DNA of 64,000 bases from Delphinus delphis (taxonomy: Eukaryota; Chordata; Mammalia; Artiodactyla; Delphinidae): positions 114,557,838-114,621,837 of the forward strand of contig NC_082687.1 of the NCBI RefSeq assembly GCF_949987515.2. Reading direction: 5' to 3'. The notes beneath the pieces were generated by a model. The model saw only the letters and a program-made list of their open reading frames with translations. It was not told where the DNA came from and searched no databases. The position numbers and the translations under genes were made by a program. The first letter of the stretch is position 1; the number at the start of each line of letters is the position of its first letter. This document shows positions 50,816-63,269 of this stretch, piece by piece.

Positions 50816-52100
50816 GTTTAAAAAAATAATATACTTTATGTTTTTAATAGTTTTAAGTTATTAGAAAAAATAAATTTCTCATACTCCCTATAGATCTTTA
50901 TGTACAGGTAATATTAAAGGGTAATTTAGCAATTTTCAAATGATAAATTCATTCCAACAGTCTAACCTCTCTAAGACATTAAAATCCTTCCTCTGCATGT
51001 TTCTAAAATTTTCTGTTAGCTTTATATTACATAGGCGGTCATTAAGTCCACATTTAGATAATTAACCAAGCAAATATAAAAATCATGTTGTACTTTTAAT
51101 GCTAGAATACTAAATTCAGATTCAGATAAGTGCACCCATACTAATACATGTAACTCAAAAGTATTTTTCTCCTATTGGGTTCTCACTTTCAGAATCAATA
51201 CATAGCTGTATTCTTCACATTTTTCCTGTATAAAGTATGAAATTTTTTCATTTATTTTTCTGTATAATTCTTTTTATATTAAATTTGAACTTAGAATTAG
51301 CATACTGATCCATGTTGATATCAAAGTTTAGTTACAGATCTGGATAAATGAGGAGTAGTGGAGGTGAAGTTAATGTCTTTCAACCTAACACACTCAGTAG
51401 AAATTAGGCAGAATGATTATTGAAGCTGAAGCACCATCATCGTGCAGTAGAAAGAAAAAAGGACTGGCAACATAAATTCATTGATGTGTGTTTTTTGTTT
51501 TTTGAATATTCCCATATGTGTTCATTCCAGCTTACAGGGTTCTGGTGTTTGTATATCACGGCCTTATCCTTTATTTACTAAAGTTTTGGATGATCTGGAT
51601 TTAACTGATGATGAATTCTGCCTCAGTATTCCAGGTGTGAGAGAAGTATTCATTTTGATGTTCTTTTAAACATCCTAGCGCCTTGAGGCAATTATTTAGA
51701 CACCTGAAGTTTGTCATTCTCTTTAACTTGACAACACTCTTATAAACATTATTTTCCTGCAACAGTCCTCTAATCCTTTGTGACTTTGATAGCGATCTAT
51801 GGCAGTGTACACTTGATTCCCCAGGCCTTGCCTGTGATGAGCATTTCACAAGTAGTGGTCACCGATGATATTTAAGTCTTTTTGCCACTTTATGACATTT
51901 ACTGACAAAATCCTCTCTCTCTTTTTAATTACATGTGTAATTTCATGGCATTTTAGCCCAAATTAGACCCAACTACTCTATCACACCTCCTAAATTTTCT
52001 ATAGTTCTAGTTCCTGAGACTTCTCTGTACCAATTTCTATATCAATCAAGCCTTTTATATGTAAGTGACTGAAACCAATGCTAGCTGATTTTAGGGAAGA
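50816..52100. other. Unassigned sequence
   Basis: No gene or nameable repeat. Frames of 62-82 codons near 51.5-51.85 kb are isolated. Confidence 0.3.
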
Positions 52101-52104
52101 AATA

Positions 52105-52718
52105 GTATATTAGAATTCTCCAGAGAAACAGAACCAATAGGATGTTTTTTATATATATATATGCACACACATATGTGTATATACATATATACACACACAC
52201 ATAAATACATATAAACAAAATATAAAATAAATATATATTTATATATATAAATAAAATTATATATATAAATATATATTTATATATACACATGTGTATGTAT
52301 ATATATACACACATAAATACATATATACAAAGTATAAATATACAATAAATATTTATTATGGATAATAAATATAAATAAATATAAAACATACATATACACA
52401 CACACAGGTATTTATTGTGTGGGCCGCCTGGCAAGTCTGAAGTCTGTAGAGTAAACCAGCAGGCTGGAGATGCAGGGAAGAGCTGATGCTGTAGCTCTAG
52501 TTTAAAAATAAAATTCCTTCAGGAAGCCTCAGACTTTGTCCTTAAGGCCTTTCAACTGATTGAATAAAGCCTACCCACATTATGGAAGATAACCTGCTTT
52601 ACTTAAAGGCCACTGATTTAAATGTTAATCACACCTAAATAATGCCTTCTCAGCAACATCTAGATCAGTATGAGTACCATGGCCTAGCCAAGTTGACATA
52701 TAAAATTAACCATCACAA
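52105..52718 (+). repeat. Old mammalian repeat with internal TA/CA microsatellite
   Basis: Edges 'attctccagagaaacagaac' and 'aagttgacatataaaattaa' belong to a dispersed mammalian repeat I recognise but cannot name. 52150-52400 is an expanded tatata/cacaca/ataaat tract. The 117-codon minus-strand frame in it, rich in Ile and Tyr, is a microsatellite translation. Confidence 0.6.
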
Positions 52719-53029
52719 ATACATTAGAATATACATGTATTGAATAGCTTATAAAATTGTAGGGAGGTTTAAGAGCCATATGCAGAAATATAAGCCAGGC
52801 TGAACACCAGAAGCTGCATCTTATCCACCTGATTTTCCTGCCACAGGGACTCAGGCTATCCAAGATTAATAAGGGGATTATAGTTTGCCAGAGCTATAGT
52901 GAAAATTTCATCTTCTGTTAACTACCAAAGCCACCACCCATGCTACCCTGCTTGACCAGTAGCCACAAGAACACTAGGGAGAAACTCTGGCTTTAGTTTC
53001 CATTAATAATTTCAGTTATTCCTTCACTT

Positions 53030-54720
53030 ATTCAATACAAATCTATGAATCAATTATTACATTCCAGAATGCTAGTAAATTTCAGGGCTATGACGAGATC
53101 AAAACCAAGTGCCCTAAATCTTATGGAATTTGCATTATAAAATGGAGTAACAGATACTAAACAAAATTAGGTACTATAGAGATAAATAAATCAGGAAATG
53201 TGACTATTAGACTGCAGTTTTGACTATAGTAATCTAATTGTGAAGGTGACATTGTATAAAATTGTCAAAAGGAAATGAAGGAGTGAGAAATAAAGTTATC
53301 TGTGTTAAGAGAGTCAAGATCGTTTAAGGCCTTGTAGGCCACGTGAAAGACTTGGCTTCTTCCTTGAAAGGGCTAGGGCAGTATTTGAGGGTTTTAATTA
53401 GAGGAGTGGCATGACTTGATGCAAGTTTAACACAATCTCTGTGGCTGCTGGATAGAGAATACTGAAGGGAAGCAAAAACCACAGCAATGAAACTAATGAA
53501 GTGGCCATTCCAATACCATGGTGAGAGATACATGGTCAGATCAAAAGTATATTTTGAAGGTAGAATCATCAGCATTTGCTGCTGAACTAGATGTAATATG
53601 TATATGAAGAGTCAGAGAAGATTCTGAAACATATGTCCTGAGGAACTGGAAAGATGTAGTTGCCATAAATTAGGAGGAGGAAGAGGAATTTTCAGAAGTT
53701 CAGTCTTGGGCATGTTAAATGTCTGATGCCTATTAGACATACAAGAGGGGAGATTTAAGAAAAATTTAGCTATCCATCCAGGCTTGGAAAACAGTCCATA
53801 TAGAGGTAGATGTTGAAGCCAAAGTTCTAAATGAAGTCACCAGGTAAGTGAATGTAGATAGAGATAAGATCTAAAGGCCCAATCCTAAATTGCATCTTGG
53901 TTAAGAATTTAGGGGAAGAGGGAGCCACAGCAAAGAAAGACTATAAAAGAGGAGCCACTCCTATAAAGCAAGAGACAAAACAGTATTCTCTTCAGTATTC
54001 TCCACAGTGCAGTCAGAGGGATATTGTTAAACATAAGTCAAATCATGGAAATCTACTACTTAAAATCCTCAAATAAAATTCCGTTCTTCCCAGAGAGTGT
54101 GTTCAAAAGAAAAACAAATAACTGTCCATTAAAATGCTCCAGATAGAACAATGAGAACAAACAATGAAATGTTTGGATTTAGCAAAGTGATAGTCGTTTT
54201 TGATGTTGACAAAACAGTTTCTGTGGGGGGCATGGGAAAAATCCTGCTGGAATTGGATTCAAGAGAAATTGGAGGAGACAGTTTATAGCCGTTGTGTATA
54301 AGCAAATTTATCAGCTTATTTTAAAGGGCAATAGAACCAAGATGGAAGTTCAAAGTTGAAATGGAATTAAGGCTTTTCTTTTCCACATTGGAGAAATCAT
54401 AGTAATAATCCACTTAAGAGATAAACATTGGTGATACAGGGGAGCAATGTCAGTATTACTGGAGCAATATTCTTGTATTGGGGACTAAAGATGTGACATA
54501 GTGCAAAAAAAGAAGCTGAGGGCTTGGCTAATATCATCATCAGTTCATGCATAGAGACAGGAAAAATGGCAGAATTTATGGGCAAAGATGTAGGTAGGTT
54601 GGTAATTAATCCCATCTGCCATGAGTGTATTTGATTGGAAGAATCCAGGTCTACAAATCTTTGTTTAAAACAAATCTTACCTAGTGGGGTGATGGTGGTG
54701 TGCATGGGTTGGAGAAAGGA
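53030..54720 (+). repeat. Old mammalian repeat, unnamed (copy D, longest)
   Basis: Blocks in order: 'attacattccagaatgctag', 'taaggccttgtaggccacg', 'agaggagtggcatgacttga', 'caatctctgtggctgctgga', 'ttgccataaattaggagg', 'tcagtcttgggcatgttaaa' and 'cctattagacatacaagag'. The non-coding arrangement repeats in fragments at 14.5, 42.5, 47.9 and 50.1 kb. Small frames inside it are not genes. Confidence 0.55.
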
Positions 54721-55173
54721 TATTAATATATTCTGTTTGAAATTTGTAATTAAATTTTCTTACATTCTCACTTGGCTTTTCCTCAGCTTGTTGTGAACCA
54801 TTAACCATTGAATACTTCTTTTCCTCCTTGTCTCAACTGTTCAGTATACTGCAAATATTTCTGTATCTGGTAAATGGATTTCTCCTTCACCTGATTTGAG
54901 CACTTATAGATTTTTCTTCATCTGTTTTTCTTCTTCTGTATATTTTTTCTTGTCTTCTCAATGAGAATTTCCTAACTGGCATGCATGATGTCACCACCAG
55001 GAAACAATGATAGAGAGAGACTTAGAAAATGCATTAATGAAAAAATTGCAGCTGATAAGAGCCAAGTAATTTTTACTTTGATTTCATTACAGGTTTTATT
55101 TATAGTAAAATATATTTCATATTTTAGTAAAATTTAATAAGTTTTATCAGTTATGATGCCAAACTTTTTGTTT
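54721..55173. other. Unassigned AT-rich sequence
   Basis: Nothing supported. Confidence 0.3.
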
Positions 55174-55387
55174 TACAGTCATTTACTTTTTTTAATGTTT
55201 ATTTATTTATTTTTCTTATTACTCATCCATTTTATACACATCAGTGTATACATGTCAATCCCAATCTCCCAATTCATCCCACCACCACCCACAACCCCCA
55301 CTGCTTCCCCCCTTGGTGTCCATAGGTTTGTTCTCTACTTCTGTGTCTCAATTTCTGCTCTGCAACCTGGTTCATCTGTACCATTTT

Positions 55388-58300
55388 CTAGGTTCCACAT
55401 ACATGCGTTAATATATAATATTTGTTTTTCTCTTTCTGACTTAGTTCACTCTGTATGACAGTCTCTAGATCCATCCACATCTCAACAAATGACCCAATTT
55501 TGTTCCTTTTTATGGCTGAGTAATATTCCACTGTATATATGTACCACATCTTCTTTATCCATTTGTCTGTTAATGGGCATTTAGGTTGCTTCCATGACCT
55601 GGCTATTGTAAATAGTGCTGCAGTGAACATTGGGGTGTGTGTGTCTTTTTGAATTATGCTTTTCTCTGGGTATATGCCCAGTAGTGGGATTGCTGGATCA
55701 TATGGTAATTCTATTTTTAGTTTTTTAAGGAACCTCCATACTGTTCTCCATAGTGGCTGTACCAATTTACATTCCCACCAACAGTGGAAAAGGGTTCCTT
55801 TTTCTCCACACCCTCTCCAGCATTTGTTGTTTGTAGATTTTCTGATGATGCCCATTCTAACTGGTGTGAGGTGATACCTCATTGTAGTTTTGATTTGCAT
55901 TTCTCTAATAAATAGTGATGTTGAGCAGCTTTTCATGTGCTTCTTGGCCATCTGTATGTCTTCTTTGGAGAAATGTCTATTTAGGTCTTCTGCCCATTTT
56001 CGGATAGGGTTGTTTGTTTTTTTAATATTCAGCTGCACGAGCTGTTTATATATATTGGAGATTAATCCTTTGTCCGTTGATTCGTTTGCAAATATTTTCT
56101 CCCATTCTGAGGGTTGTCTTTTTGTCCTGTTTATGGTTTCCTTTGCTGTGCAAAAGCTTTGAAGTTTCATTAGGTCCCATTTGTTTATTTTGGTTTTTAT
56201 TTCCATTACTCTAGAAGGTGGTCAAAAAAGATCTTGCTGTGATTTATGTCAAAGAGTGTTGTTCTTATGTTTTCCTCTAAAAGTTTTATAGTGTCCAGTC
56301 TTACATTTAGGTCTCTAATCCATTATGAGTTTATTTTTGTGTATGGTGTTAGGGAGTGTGCTAATTTCATTCCTTTACATGTAGCTGTCCAGTTTTCCCA
56401 GCACAACTTATTGAAGAGACTGTCTTTTTTCCATTGTATATCCTTGCCACCTTTGTCATAGATTAGTTGACCATAGGTGCGTGGGTTTATCTCTGAGCTT
56501 TCTATCCTGTTCCATTGATCTATATTTCTGTTTTTGTGCCTGTACCATGTTGTCTTGATTACTGTAGCTTGGTAGTATAGTCTGAAGTCAGGGAGTCTCA
56601 TTGCTCCAGCTCCACTGTTTGCCTTCAAGACTGCTTTGGCTATTCGGGGACTTTTGTGTCTCCATACAAATTTTAAGATTTTTTTGTTCTAGTTCTGTAA
56701 AAAATGCCATTGGTAATTTGATAGGGATTGCATTGAATCTGTAGATTGCTTTGGGTAGTATAGTCATTTTCACAATATTGATTTTTCCAACCCAAGAACA
56801 TGGTATAGCTCTCCATCTGTTGGTATCATCTTTAATTTCTTTCATCAGTGTCTTATAGTTTTCTGCATGCAGATCTTTTGTCTCCCTAGGTAGGTTTGTT
56901 CCTAGGTATTTTATTCTTTTTGTTGCAGTGGTAAAAGAGAGTGTTTGCTGAATTTCTCTTTCAGTTTTTTCATCATTAGTGTTTAGGAATGCAAGAGATT
57001 TCTGTGCATTAAGTTTTTATCCTGCTACTTTACCAAATTCATTGACTAGCTCTAGTAGTTTTCTGGTGGCATCTTTAGGATTCTCTATGTATAGTATCAT
57101 GTCATCTGCAAACAGTGACAGTTTTACTTCTTCTTTTCCAATTTGTATTCCTTTTATTTCTTTTTCTTCTCTGATTGCCATGGGTAGGACTTCCAAAACT
57201 ATTTTGAATAATAGTAGTGAGAGTGGACATCCTTGTCTTGTTCCTGATCTTAGAGGAAATGCTTTCAGTTTTTCACCATTGAGAATGATGTTTGCTGTGG
57301 GTTTGTCATATATGGCCTTTATTATGTTGAGGTAGGTTCCCTCTATGCCCACTTTCTGGAGAGTTTTTATTATAAATGGGTGTTGAATTTTGTCAAAAGC
57401 TTTTTCTGCATCTATTGAGATGATCATATGGTTTTTATTCTTCAGTTTGTTAATATGGTGTATCACATGGATTGATTTGCATGTATTTAAGAATCCTTGC
57501 ATCTCTGGGATAAATCCCACTTAATCATGTTGTATGATCATTTTAATGTGCTGTTGGATTCTGTTTGCTAGTATTTTGTTGGGGATTTTTGCATGCATAT
57601 TCATCAGTGATATTGGTCTGTAATTTTATTTTTTTCTAGTATCTTTGTCTGGTTGTGGTATCAGGATTATGGTGGCCTCATAGAAGGAGTTTGGGAGTTT
57701 TCCTTCCTCTTCAGTTTGTTGGAAGAGTGAGAAGGATGGGTGTTAGATCTTCTCTAAATGTTTGATAGAATTTGCCTGTGAAGCCATCTGGTCCTGGTCT
57801 TCCATTTGTTGGAAGCTTTTTAATCACAGTTTCAATTTCATTACTTATGATTGGTCTGTTCATATTTTCTATTTCTTCCTGGTTCAGTCTTGGAAGGTTG
57901 TACTTTTCCAAGAATCTGTCCATTTCTTCCAGGTTATCCATTTTGTTGGCATAGAGTTGCTTGTAGTAGTCTCTTAGGATGCTTTGTATTTCTGCAGTGT
58001 GTGCTGTAACTTCTCCTTTTTCATTTCTAGTTTTATTGATTTGAGTCCTCTTCGTCTTTTTCTTTGTGAGTCTGGCTAATGGGTATCATTTTTTTTTATT
58101 TTCTCAAGGAACCAGCTTTTAGTTTTATTGATCTTTGCTATTGTTTTCTTTGTTTCTATTTCATTTATTTCTGCTCTGATATTTATGATTTCTTTCCTTC
58201 TGCTAACTTTGGGTTTTGTTTGTTCTTTTTGTAGTTCCTTTAGGTGTAATGTTAGATTGTTTATTTGAGATTTTTCTTTCTTCCTGAGGTAGGCTTTTCT

Positions 58301-59196
58301 AGCTATAAACTTCCCTCTTAGAACTACTTTTGCTGCATCCCATAGGTGTTGGATCGTCATGTTTTCATTGTGATTTGTCTCTAGGTATTTTTTGATTTCC
58401 TCTTTGATTTCTTCAGTGATCTCTTGGTTATTTAGTAGCATATTGTTTAGCCTCCATGTTTTTGTGTTTTTTACATTTTTTCCCTGTAATTCATTTCTGA
58501 TCTCATAGCGTTGTGGTCAGAAAAGATGCTTGATATGATTTCAGTTTTCTTAAATTTACTGAGGCTTGATTTGTGACCAAAGATGTGATCTATCCTGGGG
58601 AATGTTCCATGCCCAGTTGAGAAGAAAGTGTAAACTGCTGTTTTTGGATGGAATGTCCTATAAATATCAATTAAATCTGTCTGGTCTATTGTGTCATTTA
58701 AAGCTTGTGTTTCCTTATTTTTCTGTTTGGATGATCTGTCCATTGGTGTTAGTGGGGTGTTAAAGTCCCCCACTATTATTATGTTACTGTTGATTTCCTT
58801 CTTTAGAGCTGTTAGCAGTTGCCTTATGTATTGAGGTGCTCCTATGTTGGGTGCATATATGTTTATAATTGTTATATCTTCTTCTTGGATTGATCCTTTG
58901 ATCATTACATAGTGTCCTTCCTTGTCTTTTGTAACATTCTTTATTTTAAAGTCTGTTTTATTTGATATGAGTATTGGTACTCCAGCTTTCTTTTGATTTC
59001 CATTCGCATGGAATATCTTTTTCCATCCCCTCACTTTCAGTCTGTATGTGTCCCCAGGTCTGAAGTGGGTCTCTTGTAGACAGCATATATATGGGTCTTG
59101 TTTTTGTATCCATTCAGCAAGCCTGTGTCTTTTGGTTGGAGCATTTAATCCATTCACATTTAAGGTAATTATGAATATGTATGTTCCTATGACCAT
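55388..59196 (-). pseudogene. LINE-1 ORF2 (endonuclease/reverse transcriptase), disrupted
   Basis: Endonuclease domain intact for 241 codons (58471-59196): L-N-V-N-G-L-N start, Q-E-T-H, G-D-F-N-T and the C-terminal S-D-H-N motifs are present, as in active APE-type endonucleases. The frame then breaks. Open pieces follow at 58076-58441 and 57711-57941. RT is at 57017-57520, with D-A-E-K-A-F-D and the catalytic F-A-D-D-M near its end. Further pieces lie at 56588-56845 and 56323-56628. A 272-codon C-terminal piece (55388-56206) has the Cys-rich C-W-R-G-C-G-E-K-G segment. Catalytic residues are mostly preserved but no continuous polyprotein is possible. Confidence 0.9.
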
Positions 59197-59259
59197 TTTC
59201 TTAATTGTTTTGGGTTTGTTTTTGTAGGTCCTTTTCTTCTTTTGTGTTTCCCACTTAGA

Positions 59260-60154
59260 GAAATTCCTTTAGCATTTGTTGTAGAGCTGGTTTTTGGTGC
59301 TGAATTCTCTTAGCTTTTGCTTCTCTGTAATGCCTTTGATTTCTCCATCGAATGTGAATGAGATCCTTGCTGGGTAGAATAATCTTGGTTGTAGTTTCTT
59401 CCCTTTCATAGCTTTAAGTATATCATGCCACCCCGTTCTGGCTTGTAGAGTTTCTGCTGAGAAATCAGCTGTTAACCTTATGGGAGTTCCCTTTTATGTT
59501 ATTTGTTGTTTTTCCCTTGCTGCTTTCAATAATTTTTCTTTGTCTTTAATTTTTGCCAGTTTGATTACTATGTGTCTCGGCATGTTTCTCCTTGGGTTTA
59601 TCCTGTATGTGACTCTCTGCGCTTCCTGGACTTGGGTGGCTATTTCCTTTACCATGTTAGGGAAGTTTTCGACTATAATCTCTTCAAATATTTTCTCAGG
59701 TCCTTTCTCTTTCTCTTCTCCTTCTGGGACCCCTGTAATGTGAATGTTGTCACATTTAATGTTGTCCCAGAGGTCTCTTAGGCTGTCATTTCTTTTCATT
59801 TTTTTTTTTCTTTATTCTGTTCCGCAGCAGTGAATTCCACCATTCTGTCTTCCAGGTCACTTATCTGTTCTTCTGCCTCAGTTATTGTGCTATTGTTTCC
59901 TTCTAGTGTAGTTTTCATTTCAGTTATTGTATTGTTCATCTCTGTTTGTTCTTTAATTCTTCTAGGTCTTTGTTAAACATTTCTTGCATCTTCTCGATAT
60001 TTGCCTCCATTCTTTTTCCGAGGTCCTGGATCATGTTCACTATCATCAATCTGAATTCTTTTTCTGGAAGGTTGCCTATCTCCGCTTCATTTAGTTGTTT
60101 TTCTGGGGTTTTATCTTGTTCCTTCATCTGGTACATAGCCCTCTGCCTTTTCAT
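59260..60154 (-). pseudogene. LINE-1 ORF1 (RNA-binding protein), disrupted
   Basis: The N-terminal piece (59936-60154, 72 codons) starts at Met and holds the beginning of a coiled coil (M-E-A-N-I-E-K-M-Q-E-M-F). A second open stretch (59494-59799, 101 codons) contains the RRM/C-terminal domain start (S-L-R-D-L-W-D-N-I-K and R-R-N-M-P-R-H-I). Stops and a frame change separate them, and the end decays before ORF2. ORF1p normally coats LINE-1 RNA as a trimer. Confidence 0.85.
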
Positions 60155-60268
60155 CTTGTCTATATTTCTGTGAATGTGGTTTTTGTTCCACAGGCTGCAG
60201 GATTATAGTTCTTCTTGTTTCTCCTCTCTGCCCTCTGGTGGATGAGGCTATCTAACTACAGTCATTTA

Positions 60269-61885
60269 GTTTTTTAGTAAACATATTTTGTAGAAATGTA
60301 TGTAAATTGTAGAAATTGGAGGTAGTTTGAAAAATATGGTATTCAAATAAAAAGATATTTAAAATGTTTTTTGTGTGTTCTGATGTACATTTAAAAAGTA
60401 GCATGTAGTATTAAACTTCGTTTTGGCCATTATAAATTTCTTCTAAAGATTTCCATTGCAATCTTTTAAAAATCCTTTACTTTCGAGGTGATTTTAATGA
60501 TACTATTAACAAAAATGAATCTGTATACTTATATATCTAATGTATATATAAACTCTTAAATTGAAATTTTAGAAAATAATATTTTGGATAAATTATTTAA
60601 TATCTAATCTACAGTAAAAGCTTCAGTTTTCAGAAAATATATTTCATTTTCACTACAGATATATAGAGCCAGTTCCTATTTTTCAATTTCACTGAGCAAT
60701 GTACTCATCATAAAATGTTTTAATTAGTGATCTCTTTAAGTAATAACCACATCTCAAATAATAAAAATGTTAGAAAAAAATGATTTAAATTACAGGCATA
60801 TTTTTTAAAAAGGCATGATTAATATTAAGTTGAATTTAATTAAATTTAATATAGCAGGAATAAATACATACATTTTATTGAAAAGGAAAGAACCTTTGGA
60901 ATGTATAGCTCATGCTACTGTGTATAATTAGTGTCCATATTATAGCAAATGCATTGATTATCAAAGGCAGAATTTAGTAAAAATGCAATATTGTAATTTA
61001 TAACAATAATGTTTCCCAATCACTTTATAATGTATTTGTATTAACCAGATATATTTTTTAAAGTATTCACTCTCACTGGACTTCATTACTGCTCTATTTC
61101 CTCATTTGAATTGATACATAACATTCTTTTAATGATGCAATCATTTTTCTCTAACTTTTTTTTTTACAGAAGTTTATTATATTTCAAGTTATATGAACCA
61201 CTTAGGCTGGAATATGCAACATTTATACTACATTTAAGACATTGCTAAGTGAACTTAAATATTTATGAGACAGACACACTCACCATGGAAGAATTGATTG
61301 TATCTTCCATCCTGGTGTGAAGTGTGAGGTATTAAAATTTAAATATGTTTTAGAATGAAATAAAATATGCTCCATATTATGAGTTTACTCATGAAATAAT
61401 TTTTATCTTTAAACATTATATATGAAAATAAATCCATTTACCTGATTAATTTGCTAGCTCTTCTTTTCAGTTAAGACATTCAGTGCTATTTGATCTTTAA
61501 ATGTGAATGGATTTATGGAATTAATTAACTGAAATCATTATAGCACTTAAACATTACAGATCACTTTCCTGTATAATTATCTCATTGACCTTATTTGATG
61601 TGATATAATAATCCAGCTCTTGACATAAGATTACAAACTTCATGTAAGAAAAGTTTGAATATCATTTTTCTTCTTACTATTTCACTATAAAAGATGAGGA
61701 TGGTAAAGAAGTTTGAGAAAACAAACTAAATACAACAAAACACAAAAATATTTATTTTGTCCTCGTCTAGAATTATTTAAACAAAGTGTATATCTTAGTA
61801 TTAATAAGTTTTGCCTCATTAAATACACTTTGCCTCGCCAAATAGACGTTGTTTGTACATTGCAAACAACAATGGTACATTGTCC
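60269..61885. other. Unassigned AT-rich sequence
   Basis: No gene or nameable repeat. A poly-T run lies near 61160. Confidence 0.35.
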
Positions 61886-61889
61886 CATC

Positions 61890-62330
61890 AGTATTTAACT
61901 TTTGCCCACATCAGAATAATTTCCAAGTGTCAACCTTTGTGACTCTTTCCCTGAGATAATCTCTGCCCTCTAGAACCTGATATGCCTATGTCACAAGGAA
62001 ATGCCAATGAATTAACATGCTCCTGAGAACAGTTCTCGACCAGTGGCTAATGGGAGTTGATACGGATATACCCCAGGTCCCATCCCTCAACGTGAATTAA
62101 CACTGATCTATATTCTCTAAATGAAACTCCTTAGTCTCAGAGCAGGATTTATCTTCAGTTGCTCACCATGGTAACTTGCTTAATCAGGCACCCTGTACTG
62201 GCTTCCTTCCTCTCCCTGTGTCATTTCTCCTCTCGCCTAACAATGTTTCCTAGGAACACCTTACAAATAAACTTATTTTATGCAAATCCTCACATCACAC
62301 AGCTCCTGGGAAACCCAAAATAATGCAAGC
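61890..62330 (+). repeat. Ancient LTR-like repeat
   Basis: The tail 'ttacaaataaacttatttta' then 'ctcctgggaaacccaaaata' matches the class of old repeat ends also seen at 13.4 kb, including an AATAAA signal. Confidence 0.4.
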
Positions 62331-63269
62331 AATTAAACCAATAAAAATTATATCCAAACTTCTCTTGAATAGGCCTTAATAATAAATAAGCCATTGGGAA
62401 ATTGGCTTGCTTTTTAATCTAAGAATACTGGAAAAATTAGATCTGCAAGCAACATGCTTAACTTTTAATATCTGTCAGAGAAAGCACTAAGTGACAATCC
62501 TGGTCAGAGGAGGGAATTCTCACGCATCTCTTTATTTGCTGGAAGCTGATTAATGTATTCCACTCTTCAGATTTCCCCTTTTGAAATGGGCAACTAAAGA
62601 TTAAGGCTAAATTATGTGAACCATTAGTTAACCTGCCTTTATGCATTTACAGCAATCTTCTAGAATTTTTACTGTAGAAAATGAAATACTGAGTGAGCAT
62701 CTCCCCCAAATGTCCCATTCTTTGCCTTCATTTAGTGTCATGATAACTTTAAAGGGACTAGCTGGAATTCTTAGTTTCTGGCTCGATGCAAACAAGGTTT
62801 TGACCTCTAGTAGAGATTTTTCTTCCTCAGTTCAAAATAAAACAAAAACAAAACAAAAAAGAAAACAAAAAAACCCTCTAATCCAACAAAGCCCTAAGTT
62901 TCAAGATGTAAAATGATAAAATGAGACTTTTGGAGTATGAGGTTAAGAAGACACTTCTTCCTTAACTCCTTGTTTCCCAGACTGCATATTCTGGCTGTGG
63001 GAGACACAGTACAAAATAGTGTTTGCTAGTTCATAGCTTTTATGGTACTCAGAATGTAGTTTATTAGGTCTTGTCACTCAACCAGTTCTGTTTCTTTAGT
63101 AATTAATTCATAATTTTAGCTGCCAACTGATTTAAGGTAGCAGGCCATTTGTAAGCAAAAGCCTATCTCTTTACTTCTTTTGCTGTACTTCACAAGAAGC
63201 AGTATTATAGAGAAGCACGATGGGAAATAACGAATTCAGTAAGTTCAAAAATAGTGCTGGCATAAGAAT
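62331..63269. other. Unassigned sequence with an A-rich tract
   Basis: No gene seen. A (CAAAA)n-like tract lies at 62835-62877. Confidence 0.35.

Larger units (their letters stand above)
55174..60268 (-). mobile_element. 5.07-kb LINE-1 with perfect 12-bp target-site duplication
   Basis: The element spans 55186-60256 on the minus strand, between exact copies of tacagtcattta (55174-55185 and 60257-60268). The A-tail is short and degenerate (plus-strand ttttttaatgtttatttatt). In element order: about 100 nt of 5' UTR, ORF1 (60154 to about 59260), ORF2 (59196-55388), and a short 3' UTR (55186-55387). It is truncated just upstream of ORF1, so it lacks its promoter. Long open stretches survive, so it is moderately young but inactive. 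Confidence 0.93.

Noticed and set aside
52081..52434. 117-codon Ile/Tyr-rich frame resembling a membrane protein
   Set aside because: Translation of a TA-rich microsatellite within a repeat.
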